A DNA stretch of 41,705 nt from positions 1-41,705 of the forward strand of contig JAFNUD010000008.1 of NCBI GenBank assembly GCA_017384225.1, read 5' to 3'. Shown here piece after piece: positions 23,504 to 31,374 of this stretch. The stretch comes from Paludibacteraceae bacterium (GTDB taxonomy: Bacteria; Bacteroidota; Bacteroidia; Bacteroidales; Paludibacteraceae). Position 1 is the stretch's first letter; every line of letters begins with the position of its first letter. Under the pieces are notes generated by a model. It made no database searches and had not been told where the DNA came from. It saw nothing but the letters and a program-made list of their open reading frames with translations. The position numbers and the translations under genes are program-made.

Positions 23504-24817
23504 TTATTCCTTTTTTGCTGTTTTTTTAGTACAATACTTTTTTGGACTTTCTTTCTTCGCCTCTTTGAGTTGCTTCTCAAGCTTTTCAATTTCTTTCTCT
23601 TGATTTTGGATTGTTTTGAGTAGCTCGTTCAACTCCTCATTCTCAATAGTAGTAGGATATTGTTCCTCCACTCGTTGTAAGAAGTCAGAAAGAATATTCA
23701 TATAATTGATAAATGCATCATATGCCGACTCAAATTGTGTAGCACCTTGGTCAATGTGGTTCATATAGTGCAGATAGTTCACATCCTGCAGGATGAGCCA
23801 ATCGCGCTTCAATTGCTTGTCTTGACACAAGTGGACACGTTCAGCTACAGCGTAGAGTTTTTGTAACGCTTCTTGTTGTAAATCATTGCCGTTATAGGTA
23901 CTTAAGTCTTTTGCTTCGCCAGCCCATGTAAGTGGATATGCAGATACGATAGCATCGCTTGCAGCAAATTTCTTGGCTACCTCATTTGGAGTCATAAAAC
24001 CCAGACTTTGTTCCATAGCAAAATATGGTAATGCTTTCAAAAAGTCAAAAATACCTGTTTCTGCGTGCTGACGAATGCCAAATGTCTCGGCTCCTACCCA
24101 AATATTTGCCACTTGTTCTTCCTCGGGTAACTGAGCTATAGCTATTGCGTATTTCTCCCCGTCCATTGGGAAGTTATGCCATGCAGGATCGGAGAAGTGG
24201 AATGCCAATTCATCACTCAGATTGGTGTTGCGAAGCAATACTTTTAGTTTAGGTGCAGCGCTACTACTATATACATAGTTAGGACTTTTCCAGCTAAGGA
24301 TATGCTTTGCTCCCTCTGTCATTACGACCTTGAATCCCATCTTGTGCAGGTGGATAGCAATCTCATCAGAGTACAGCAATTCAGATAGGCAGGCAGTGGT
24401 GGATTCTACACCCAATAATTGTTTTACTTGTGCTTGTTGCTTAGTAAGTTGCTCCACAGCTTCGGTATCGCTATACACACTCGCTAATGAATAGGAATAA
24501 GGGCTTACGACAAACTCTACAGCACCCGTACTTGCTAACTCTTTGAGCAAATCAATCATCTCAGGAGCGTATTGCTCAAACATCTCTAACATGATACCAG
24601 AAACGCTCAAAGCACAATGGAATCTGCCTTTTGACAAACGAATCATCTCTGCCAAAGTATGGCACAATGGCATATAGGATGTTTCTACAATGTGTGATAC
24701 ACGATCTTCGGTCTGCATGTCATCGTAGTAGTAATGATCTTGACCAATCTCAAAAAAACGATAGCGCTTCAATGCGTATGGTGCATGCATTTGAAAGCAA
24801 AAACAAATATTTTTCAT
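23504..24817 (-). CDS. GH57-family protein, predicted catalytic Asp missing
   Basis: The N-terminus FQMHAPYALKRYRFFEIGQD and the segment WVGAETFGIRQHAETGIFDF match the GH57 alpha-amylase-like proteins that accompany glycogen genes in Bacteroides. The expected nucleophile is kept (Glu146 in SELLYSDEI). In the family block recalled as MDYETFG, the Asp two residues before Glu is the acid/base; here the block reads VGAETFG, with Gly242 at that place. The first block is also altered (HAP for HQP). Residues about 390-437 form a charged coiled coil ending in a lysine-rich tail. It may be a non-catalytic or modified GH57 protein. It is the last gene of the manC-GDE-GT4-GH57 run; an 87-nt spacer without a promoter precedes it. 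Confidence 0.82.
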   Translation of the reverse strand: MKNICFCFQMHAPYALKRYRFFEIGQDHYYYDDMQTEDRVSHIVETSYMPLCHTLAEMIRLSKGRFHCALSVSGIMLEMFEQYAPEMIDLLKELASTGAVEFVVSPYSYSLASVYSDTEAVEQLTKQQAQVKQLLGVESTTACLSELLYSDEIAIHLHKMGFKVVMTEGAKHILSWKSPNYVYSSSAAPKLKVLLRNTNLSDELAFHFSDPAWHNFPMDGEKYAIAIAQLPEEEQVANIWVGAETFGIRQHAETGIFDFLKALPYFAMEQSLGFMTPNEVAKKFAASDAIVSAYPLTWAGEAKDLSTYNGNDLQQEALQKLYAVAERVHLCQDKQLKRDWLILQDVNYLHYMNHIDQGATQFESAYDAFINYMNILSDFLQRVEEQYPTTIENEELNELLKTIQNQEKEIEKLEKQLKEAKKESPKKYCTKKTAKKE

Positions 24818-24904
24818 GACTTTTCTGTATTACAATTGTTAATGATTTTTTAGCGAAGCGTGATGTTGACGCCGCACATAAATTGTTTGTGTTGTTATGT
24901 TGTA

Positions 24905-26164
24905 TTAGTATCCGTTTATGACTAAGTCGTATATTCTGCGCACTTTTAGTCCTGCGTCATACCACTTGATGTTATTCACCTCGTTGCGACCTAACTCGCG
25001 TAGTGATTTGTACATTGCAGGGTATTTTACAATAGCATAAATTGCGTCAGCCATCGCATCAATATCCCAATAGTCCGTTTTGATTGCATGCGAAAGAATT
25101 TCTGCACAACCTGACTGATGTGAGATGATTGATGGGCAACCTACTTGCATGGCCTCTAATGGAGAGATTCCAAATGGCTCGCTCACACTTGGCATGATAT
25201 ACACGTCGGAATCTGCCAATACTTCTTGTACTTGGCGTCCACGCATGAAACCTGGGAAGTGGAACTTATCTGCTATACCGCGTTGTGCAACCAAGTCAAT
25301 CATCTTATTCATCATATCGCCACTACCTGCCATCACGAAGCGTACACCATCGGTCTTTGCCAATACACGTGCTGCGGCTTCTACGAAGTACTCAGGACCT
25401 TTCTGCATGGTGATACGACCGAGGAAGGTCACTAATTTGTCCTTGCGGTCGTGTTTTACAAATTCCTCTGGATTAGCCAAAGGCTCCACAGCGTTGTGTA
25501 CTGTGCTTACTTTATGAGGTGGCTGACCATATTTTTCTATCACTGTACGGCGTGTCAGTTCGCTCACGCACATGATATGATCTGCTTCATCCATACCGCG
25601 TTTCTCAATGGCGTACACCGTTGGATTGACGTTGCCGCGGCTACGGTCGAAGTCAGTGGCGTGTACGTGAATCACTAATGGTTTGCCAGAAATCTGCTTT
25701 GCAAACACACCAGAAGGATAGGTTAGCCAATCGTGGCTATGGATGATATCAAAATCCATAGCATGGGCTAATACACTGGCAACCGCTTCATAATTACCAA
25801 TCTCTTCCAAGAGATTGTCAGGATATCGACCAGAGAAACCGACGCAACCCAAATCATCTGTTCCAATGCGCGAATAATCATAATGAATATTATTACGCAA
25901 GTGATAGTACTCTTCGGGCGACATTTTGCCCTGCATACGATGGCGAACATAGTCATAATCGTTGTCTTTCCATACGATAGGTACGCTGTTCGCGCCAATA
26001 ATCTTCAAGAATGATTGGTCTTCATCGCCCCATGGTTTAGGGATCACGAAGGTTATCTCCATGTCCTCTTGTTGTGCCATTCCGCGTGTGAGACCGTAGC
26101 TTGCTGTTCCGAGTCCGCCCAAGATATGTGGGGGAAACTCCCATCCAAACATTAATGCTTTCAT
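24905..26164 (-). CDS. GT4-family glycosyltransferase, glycogen synthase-like
   Basis: A 419-residue GT-B enzyme. The N-terminus FGWEFPPHILGGLGTA (6-21) carries the glycogen-synthase-like GGLG loop; HSHDWL is at 142-147, FLGRITMQKGPE holds Arg250 and Lys255, and the Glu pair of the EX7E motif is Glu329 and Glu337 (SEPFGISPLEA). It should extend alpha-glucan chains from a nucleotide glucose. The arrangement with a GH57 protein and a debranching enzyme is the standard Bacteroides glycogen cluster. The start is 19 nt after the GDE stop. Confidence 0.9.
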   Translation of the reverse strand: MKALMFGWEFPPHILGGLGTASYGLTRGMAQQEDMEITFVIPKPWGDEDQSFLKIIGANSVPIVWKDNDYDYVRHRMQGKMSPEEYYHLRNNIHYDYSRIGTDDLGCVGFSGRYPDNLLEEIGNYEAVASVLAHAMDFDIIHSHDWLTYPSGVFAKQISGKPLVIHVHATDFDRSRGNVNPTVYAIEKRGMDEADHIMCVSELTRRTVIEKYGQPPHKVSTVHNAVEPLANPEEFVKHDRKDKLVTFLGRITMQKGPEYFVEAAARVLAKTDGVRFVMAGSGDMMNKMIDLVAQRGIADKFHFPGFMRGRQVQEVLADSDVYIMPSVSEPFGISPLEAMQVGCPSIISHQSGCAEILSHAIKTDYWDIDAMADAIYAIVKYPAMYKSLRELGRNEVNNIKWYDAGLKVRRIYDLVINGY

Positions 26165-26210
26165 ATATTCTAGCCTTTCGCCTTTAACCTTTAACCTCTA
26201 ACCTATCTAA
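26165..26210 (-). repeat. Junction word repeat (GDE/GT4)
   Basis: On the plus strand CCTTTAACCTTTAACCTC and similar words fill the spacer. The repeat extends into the GDE gene, whose last codons and stop are part of the GGTTAAAGG words. Confidence 0.75.
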
Positions 26211-28127
26211 CGTATTACACACCTCTATCACGCTTGCTACGCTTGGTGCATAACTCATACCTCCATGTCCGCGGAATGGAGGGTTGCCATCGTATAACTC
26301 ATTGAGCGTACCAATGCACAATTCGCTCATTTCCGCCTCGTAACCAGCGAGTAGGCGGCGAATGAAGTTTTCGCCAGAGTGTTGATATACTTTCAGGTAT
26401 GCAATTGCGTACGCAGCTATCGTCCATGGCCATACTGGACCATTGTGGAAGTTTCTATCGCGTTCCAATTGTCCGCCAATATACGCAGGACGATAGTCAC
26501 CACTCTTTGGCGAGATAGTACGCAAACCTTTTGGAGTGTACAATTCTTTTGTACAGATATCGACTACTGCTTTGCATTGACGTCTATCTAATGGAGAATA
26601 GGGCAATGATGCTGCGATGATTTGATTTGGGCGTACCTCTTTGTTGCGGTAGTCGCCGTCCACATAGTCGTCCAAATACATGCCATTCCAAAAAGTCTTA
26701 ATGAAATTATCTTTTGTAATCTCTGCTTGATATTCCATTAAGTCTGCAATCTGTTCTTTACCTAAACAACGTTGAATAGCTGCCGTGAAAAGACGTGCGT
26801 TGTACCATAATGCGTTGATTTCCACTACATATCCCGTGCGAGGGGTGATGGGTCGACCATTCTCTACGGCGTTCATCCATGTCGCAGGACGCTCTTTTCC
26901 ATCCACCCAAAGCAATCCGTTGTTGTGCAAGAATAAGCGGGGGTGTTGTTGTCTGCGAATGAATAGCATAATGTCAATCACGAGTTGCCCGTATAATCGA
27001 GTTGCTTCTTCCAATGAGGTGTATGCAGCGTATTCCTGTATAGCATGGATAAACCATAGCAACACATCAGGTTCGTCCATACCTACTAATTTATGAGCCT
27101 CACCATTCATAAATGCGCGAACTTCTTTCACGGCGGTTTTGTTCACAATAGCATCCCAATACTCAGGACGATTAATTCCTAAGGTGCAACCAGGCATGGC
27201 TAAGAACTCCTCACGAGCAGATGCTTTAAACCAAGGATAACCCGCCAATAGATAGCACTTATCGCCTTCACGTTTATAGAATTGCGATGCTGCATTCTTC
27301 AAGCAACCAAACATGTCATTGCGCGATGCGCGGCGATCGAACTCTTTCTTCCATAGTGTCTTGAGAGTCTTTGTGTTGATTTCGCTAATACCAGCAGAAA
27401 ATATTACACTCTCGCCTTTCTTCATTGGCATCTCAAAATAACCAGGTACTAACTGATCTTCCTTGTAGTCAAATCCGCGCTCCTCTTCCTTGTAGTATTG
27501 TATATCCTTATACCATGTAGGAACGTGTGTATATTCTACTTTTTTTGAGCATTGCATGAATAATTCAGGATATGCATCATACATGCGATTAGCGCATCCA
27601 TTCTCCACTTCGCGCATATCGCTATTGGCATGTGTATTTTCTTTTGCCAATTCGTGTACGCTGCGAAACGCTAAGTATGGTTTCAGACGCAAGGTTGTTG
27701 GAGAGTGTGCTTCTACCAGCGTGTAGCGAATCAACACGCGTGGCTCAAAACTTACCAACATACGCTCTTTGGTCAATACTACGCCACCCACACGGTAAGT
27801 GGTCTTACTAATCACCTCGCAGTCAAATTCACGAATGTATTTGTGTCCGTTGGGTGAGAAGTTGTTCCAACCATACTTGTGCAATCCCAAGTTGAATTCG
27901 GCTCCATGTTGAATCACAGTCTCATCTAAACTTCCCAATAGTACGTAATTATCTTCTGGTAGCGTACCAGCCAATGGCAATACCAACTGTCCATGGTACT
28001 TACGCGTATTACAATCAATCAAGGTAGTTGAGTTGTATGCACCCGCACGGTTGGTGCGAATCATCTCCTTGCTTAAACTCCGCTCTAGATTGATGAGCAA
28101 AGTTTTATCAAAATTTAAGTAACTCAT
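26184..28127 (-). CDS. Glycogen debranching enzyme (amylo-alpha-1,6-glucosidase family)
   Basis: A 647-residue protein: an N-terminal GDE_N domain (NRAGAYNSTTLIDCNTRKYH and GAEFNLGLHKYGWNNFSPNG segments) followed by an (alpha/alpha)6 catalytic domain with NGPVWPW near 562-568. It removes alpha-1,6 branch stubs from glycogen. The longest frame begins at a TTG at 28166 inside the end of manC. I prefer the ATG at 28127 (MSYLNFDKTLL), which is the family's usual start and lies 35 nt after manC. Confidence 0.92.
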   Translation of the reverse strand: MSYLNFDKTLLINLERSLSKEMIRTNRAGAYNSTTLIDCNTRKYHGQLVLPLAGTLPEDNYVLLGSLDETVIQHGAEFNLGLHKYGWNNFSPNGHKYIREFDCEVISKTTYRVGGVVLTKERMLVSFEPRVLIRYTLVEAHSPTTLRLKPYLAFRSVHELAKENTHANSDMREVENGCANRMYDAYPELFMQCSKKVEYTHVPTWYKDIQYYKEEERGFDYKEDQLVPGYFEMPMKKGESVIFSAGISEINTKTLKTLWKKEFDRRASRNDMFGCLKNAASQFYKREGDKCYLLAGYPWFKASAREEFLAMPGCTLGINRPEYWDAIVNKTAVKEVRAFMNGEAHKLVGMDEPDVLLWFIHAIQEYAAYTSLEEATRLYGQLVIDIMLFIRRQQHPRLFLHNNGLLWVDGKERPATWMNAVENGRPITPRTGYVVEINALWYNARLFTAAIQRCLGKEQIADLMEYQAEITKDNFIKTFWNGMYLDDYVDGDYRNKEVRPNQIIAASLPYSPLDRRQCKAVVDICTKELYTPKGLRTISPKSGDYRPAYIGGQLERDRNFHNGPVWPWTIAAYAIAYLKVYQHSGENFIRRLLAGYEAEMSELCIGTLNELYDGNPPFRGHGGMSYAPSVASVIEVCNTLDRLEVKG

Positions 28128-28162
28128 ATATTTCCAGCCGTTAAATTTTAAAACCTCAATTT

Positions 28163-29284
28163 TCAACTAAATTTTCCATCAAACTTTACCTCTGCGTCCA
28201 TAAAGAATTGACGTATTTGCTGTTCAGCATCTCGTTTGCATACCAATAGTACGCCATCTGATTCAGCTACGATGCAGTCTTCCAATCCTTGTATCACAGC
28301 TAAATACCCTTTGGGTAGAGTCACAATATTGCCATGGCTATCGTAGTAGGTTGCGTCCGAATGAAGTGTTACGTTTTGGTTTTCGTCTTTTTCGCTTAAT
28401 TCGTATAGCGAACCCCATGTGCCAAGATCGCTCCACCCAAAGTCGCTTGGCATGACATATACGTTTTGCGCTTTCTCCATTACACCGTAGTCTATGGATA
28501 TACTAGGGCAAGTGGGGAACATATCTTGTATGAATTTCTCTTCTGCGTCAGTACCTATCACCTCTGTACCAGAGATAAATTTCTCTGCGACCTCTGGGAG
28601 AAATTGTAGGAATGCACTTTGAATGCTTTGCAAACTCCAAATGAATATACCTGAGTTCCAAAGAAAATCGCCACTCCCTAAAAATACTTTTGCCAATTCT
28701 AGATTAGGTTTCTCAGTAAATGCCTTCACTTTATAAATCTCGCCTTTTGCTTCATCTCCTCGCTGAATATATCCATATCCAGTTTCAGGACGTGTCGGCT
28801 TCATGCCCAAGGTGAGTAGTGCGTCGTTTTCTTGAATAAATGCAAAACCTTGTTCAATAGTTTGTCTAAACGCATCTTCTTGCAGAATAAGATGATCGCT
28901 AGGAGCTACTACGATGTTTACAGGTTGTTCATTTACTTTTCCCATCAACGAGTTTTTCTTCTCCTCCATAGCTTGAATGCGAGCTGCGGCGTATGCAATA
29001 CATGGTGCAGTATTGCGGCGGGCAGGCTCACACATCACTTGTTCGGCACGTAAATCAGGAATCTGTTCCAATACTTGATCGCGGTACAAGATGTTCGTTA
29101 CGATTAGAATGTTCTCAATGGGGACGATTGGACGAAAGCGATCTACTGTCATTTGTAGTAGGCTGCGTCCAGTACCGAAGAAGTCTAAGAATTGTTTGGG
29201 TTTTTGATTTCTACTGAATGGCCAAAATCGGCTACCTACGCCGCCTGCCATAATTACGCAATAATTATTTTCCTTCATCTTCAT
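28163..29284 (-). CDS. manC: Mannose-1-phosphate guanylyltransferase
   Basis: A 373-residue nucleotidyltransferase that makes GDP-mannose from mannose 1-phosphate and GTP. The N-terminal GTP loop GGVGSRFWPFSR is at about 14-25 with QKPKQF after it; VVAPSDHLI, FTEKP and LWNSGIFIW follow in the family order. There is no phosphomannose isomerase domain. The first ATG is at 29284; the Met at residue 3 is also possible. It heads the glycogen cluster, an unexpected place for a GDP-mannose gene, and has a promoter nearly identical to that of the divergent gldD. Confidence 0.94.
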   Translation of the reverse strand: MKMKENNYCVIMAGGVGSRFWPFSRNQKPKQFLDFFGTGRSLLQMTVDRFRPIVPIENILIVTNILYRDQVLEQIPDLRAEQVMCEPARRNTAPCIAYAAARIQAMEEKKNSLMGKVNEQPVNIVVAPSDHLILQEDAFRQTIEQGFAFIQENDALLTLGMKPTRPETGYGYIQRGDEAKGEIYKVKAFTEKPNLELAKVFLGSGDFLWNSGIFIWSLQSIQSAFLQFLPEVAEKFISGTEVIGTDAEEKFIQDMFPTCPSISIDYGVMEKAQNVYVMPSDFGWSDLGTWGSLYELSEKDENQNVTLHSDATYYDSHGNIVTLPKGYLAVIQGLEDCIVAESDGVLLVCKRDAEQQIRQFFMDAEVKFDGKFS

Positions 29285-29373
29285 GGTATATATTGTTTTT
29301 TATTAGTTCTGTTTAAATAGAGGTGAAATTTATGTTTTTTGACAGCTTTTTAAGGTGTATTTTTATCAGCCCG

Positions 29374-29405
29374 CAAAGTTACTGCTTTTTTTTGATATAT
29401 GCAAG
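29374..29405 (-). promoter_or_regulatory. manC promoter
   Basis: On the minus strand CTTG (29402-29405), 20 nt, then TAACTTTG (29374-29381). The leader is about 80 nt. It shares 29 of 32 positions with the gldD promoter. Confidence 0.88.
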
Positions 29406-29554
29406 CGTATACAAAAATAAATTAGTGGGATTTGTACAATTCTTTATCTCATTTTCATTAGAACGATATATATGATGCTACTAAAATGATTTGTTGAATT
29501 TGCATCAACATTGAATTTATTCTCATTCGTTTGCAGTTAAAAAATCCGTTATTT

Positions 29555-29586
29555 CTTGCATATTTCCAAAAAAAGCAGTACCTTTG
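29555..29586 (+). promoter_or_regulatory. gldD operon promoter
   Basis: CTTG (29555-29558), 20 nt, then TACCTTTG (29579-29586). The gldD ATG is only 20 nt beyond the -7 box, so the leader is very short. Confidence 0.88.
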
Positions 29587-29606
29587 CCTGCCGAATTTGT
29601 ATTTTT

Positions 29607-30179
29607 ATGAAAAAAGGACTTAATATATTACTTCTGTTTTTGCCGCTGTACTTCTTGAGTTGTCGTCCTACGGCAGTACCTAAGCCCTATGGATATTTTC
29701 GTATTGCGATACCTGATACCTCGTATTTTGATTATACCTTAAAGGATTATCCATATGCATTCCGTCTTTCGAATAATGCTAGAGTACAACCTATCAATAA
29801 GGAGGGAGAAAATTATTGGATAGACATATATTATCCTATGCTCAACACTACCATTCATTGTAGTTATAAACCTATCCGAAATAATCTCCGTACTCTTGCT
29901 CGCGATGCACAAGAATTCCTCTTTAGTCATAGCACGATTGCTTCGGCTATTCCTTCGCAAGAATTTCAAAACCCTGCACATCGTGTGTACGGTGTTTATT
30001 ATGAGTTGCATGGTAACACAGCTTCGCCAATTCAGTTTATTTTGACCGATTCCATCGCACATTTTTTCCGTGGATCGGTTTATTGTAATGATATTCCTAA
30101 CCAAGATTCTTTGGCTCCGATATATGACTATATGCGTCACGATGTGCGTACATTAATGGAATCAATAAAATGGCAATAA
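29607..30179 (+). CDS. gldD: Gliding-motility/T9SS-associated lipoprotein GldD
   Basis: A 190-residue lipoprotein with signal LLLFLPLYFLSC and acylation at Cys19. The mature protein matches GldD: PKPYGYFRIAIPD, YPMLNTTIHCSYKPI, RVYGVYYELHGN, PIQFILTDS, HFFRGSVYC and the terminal MRHDVRTLMESIKW. GldD is required for gliding and type IX secretion functions in flavobacteria and is widely kept in non-gliding Bacteroidales. I start at the ATG at 29607; the frame upstream begins with a TTG inside the promoter. It overlaps pcrB by 10 nt. Confidence 0.93.
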   Translation: MKKGLNILLLFLPLYFLSCRPTAVPKPYGYFRIAIPDTSYFDYTLKDYPYAFRLSNNARVQPINKEGENYWIDIYYPMLNTTIHCSYKPIRNNLRTLARDAQEFLFSHSTIASAIPSQEFQNPAHRVYGVYYELHGNTASPIQFILTDSIAHFFRGSVYCNDIPNQDSLAPIYDYMRHDVRTLMESIKWQ

Positions 30180-30895
30180 AGGACTATATATTACAAGCGA
30201 AAGATCAGGCTCGCAAATTGTTTGTGTTGTTGATTGATCCTGATAAGGTGTTTTCGCTTGAAGCATTGCGACCATATCTATCCTTGCCAGATTTAATATT
30301 TGTCGGAGGAAGTACGGCTTCGCAGTGTGATACTTGTGTGGCGCTGTTGCGACAATATACAACTCGTCCAATTGTACTTTTTCCTGGTAGTATCACGCAA
30401 TTTACTCCAAAGGCGGATGCTTTGCTTTTTCTATCGGTATTAACATCTCGCTTGCCGCAATTGCTTATTGAACCTCATATACAAATGGCGACTTCTATAC
30501 TTCAGTCAGGTATTGAGAGTATTCCGATGGGGTATATTTTGATTGATGGTGGACGCAAAAGCAGCGTTGAAATCGCTACAAATACGCAATCTGTTCCTCA
30601 AACAGATATTCCTACGATTGTACAAACAGCAGTCGCTGGTCAATTGCTTGGCAAACAACTTATTTACCTTGAAGCAGGCAGTGGAGCGAAAATGCCAGTG
30701 TCTGCAGAGGTTATCCGCGCCGTACGAGCAAAACTACAAATACCCCTGATAGTAGGTGGGGGCATTACTAGCCCTGAGACCATGATTCGTGCTTTTGAAG
30801 CAGGAGCAGATATAGTAGTAATAGGTAATCACTTTGAGCAATATCCCGATGAAATCGCGGATTTTGTGCGGATTAAACAAGAAAAATATGAATAA
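30170..30895 (+). CDS. pcrB: Geranylgeranylglyceryl/heptaprenylglyceryl phosphate synthase (PcrB family)
   Basis: A 241-residue TIM-barrel prenyltransferase that joins a polyprenyl diphosphate to glycerol 1-phosphate by an ether bond. The metal-site LLIDPDK is at 20-26, VGGS at 45-48, FPG at 71-73, YLEAGSGA at 166-173, VGGGI at 195-199 and IGN at 218-220, the full set for group II GGGP synthases. Chain length cannot be read with confidence. It overlaps gldD upstream (10 nt) and tadA downstream (8 nt). With the UbiA protein at 7504-8484 it could supply the first step of ether-lipid synthesis. Confidence 0.92.
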   Translation: MAIKDYILQAKDQARKLFVLLIDPDKVFSLEALRPYLSLPDLIFVGGSTASQCDTCVALLRQYTTRPIVLFPGSITQFTPKADALLFLSVLTSRLPQLLIEPHIQMATSILQSGIESIPMGYILIDGGRKSSVEIATNTQSVPQTDIPTIVQTAVAGQLLGKQLIYLEAGSGAKMPVSAEVIRAVRAKLQIPLIVGGGITSPETMIRAFEAGADIVVIGNHFEQYPDEIADFVRIKQEKYE

Positions 30896-31355
30896 TCCAT
30901 CACTTGCTTCCCATATTTCATTATCGGATGACCTGCGCTATATGCAATTTGCTCTCTCCGAAGCGAAAAAGGCATATGCTATGGGTGAAGTGCCTGTTGG
31001 GTGTGTAATTGTGGCAGGAGAACAAGTAGTGGGAAGAGGACATAATCTTACTGAAACTCTTTCAGATGTTACTGCTCATGCTGAAATGCAAGCGATCACA
31101 GCAGCTGCTAATACACTAGGCGGCAAGTACCTCTCGCAGTGTACTCTTTATGTGACTGTCGAACCATGCGTTATGTGTGCAGGGGCTATTGGCTGGTCAC
31201 AAATACGCAGAGTAGTATATGGTACAGCTGATGAAAAACGTGGATTTACCATCTTTGCTCCCAATGCGTTGCATCCAAAATGTACGATTTCAGCGGGAAT
31301 ACTCGAAACAGAATGCCGTGAACTAATGCAGTCATTTTTTGCTAAAAAACGCTAA
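30888..31355 (+). CDS. tadA: tRNA adenosine(34) deaminase
   Basis: A 155-residue zinc deaminase that converts A34 of tRNA-Arg(ACG) to inosine. HAE (64-66) holds the zinc His and catalytic Glu65-66 region, and EPCVMCAGA the two zinc cysteines (94 and 97). The start is the ATG at 30888, which overlaps the pcrB stop (ATGAATAA), rather than the upstream ATG at 30834 inside pcrB. Other nucleoside deaminases look similar; the length and the RRVVYGTADEKRG segment favour TadA. Confidence 0.92.
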   Translation: MNNPSLASHISLSDDLRYMQFALSEAKKAYAMGEVPVGCVIVAGEQVVGRGHNLTETLSDVTAHAEMQAITAAANTLGGKYLSQCTLYVTVEPCVMCAGAIGWSQIRRVVYGTADEKRGFTIFAPNALHPKCTISAGILETECRELMQSFFAKKR

Positions 31356-31374
31356 CTCATAACTTATAATTCAT
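31356..31374 (+). repeat. Junction word repeat (tadA/7TM-HD)
   Basis: The spacer TCATAACTTATAATTCAT repeats a TAA/TTAT word up to the ATG. It is a short example of the junction repeats. Confidence 0.45.

Noticed and set aside
24818..24904. A separate promoter before the GH57 gene
   Set aside because: No TAnnTTTG box is present on the minus strand, so read-through from manC is more likely.
28128..28166. TTG start of the debranching enzyme inside manC
   Set aside because: The family normally starts at MSYL, and an ATG at that place exists at 28127.
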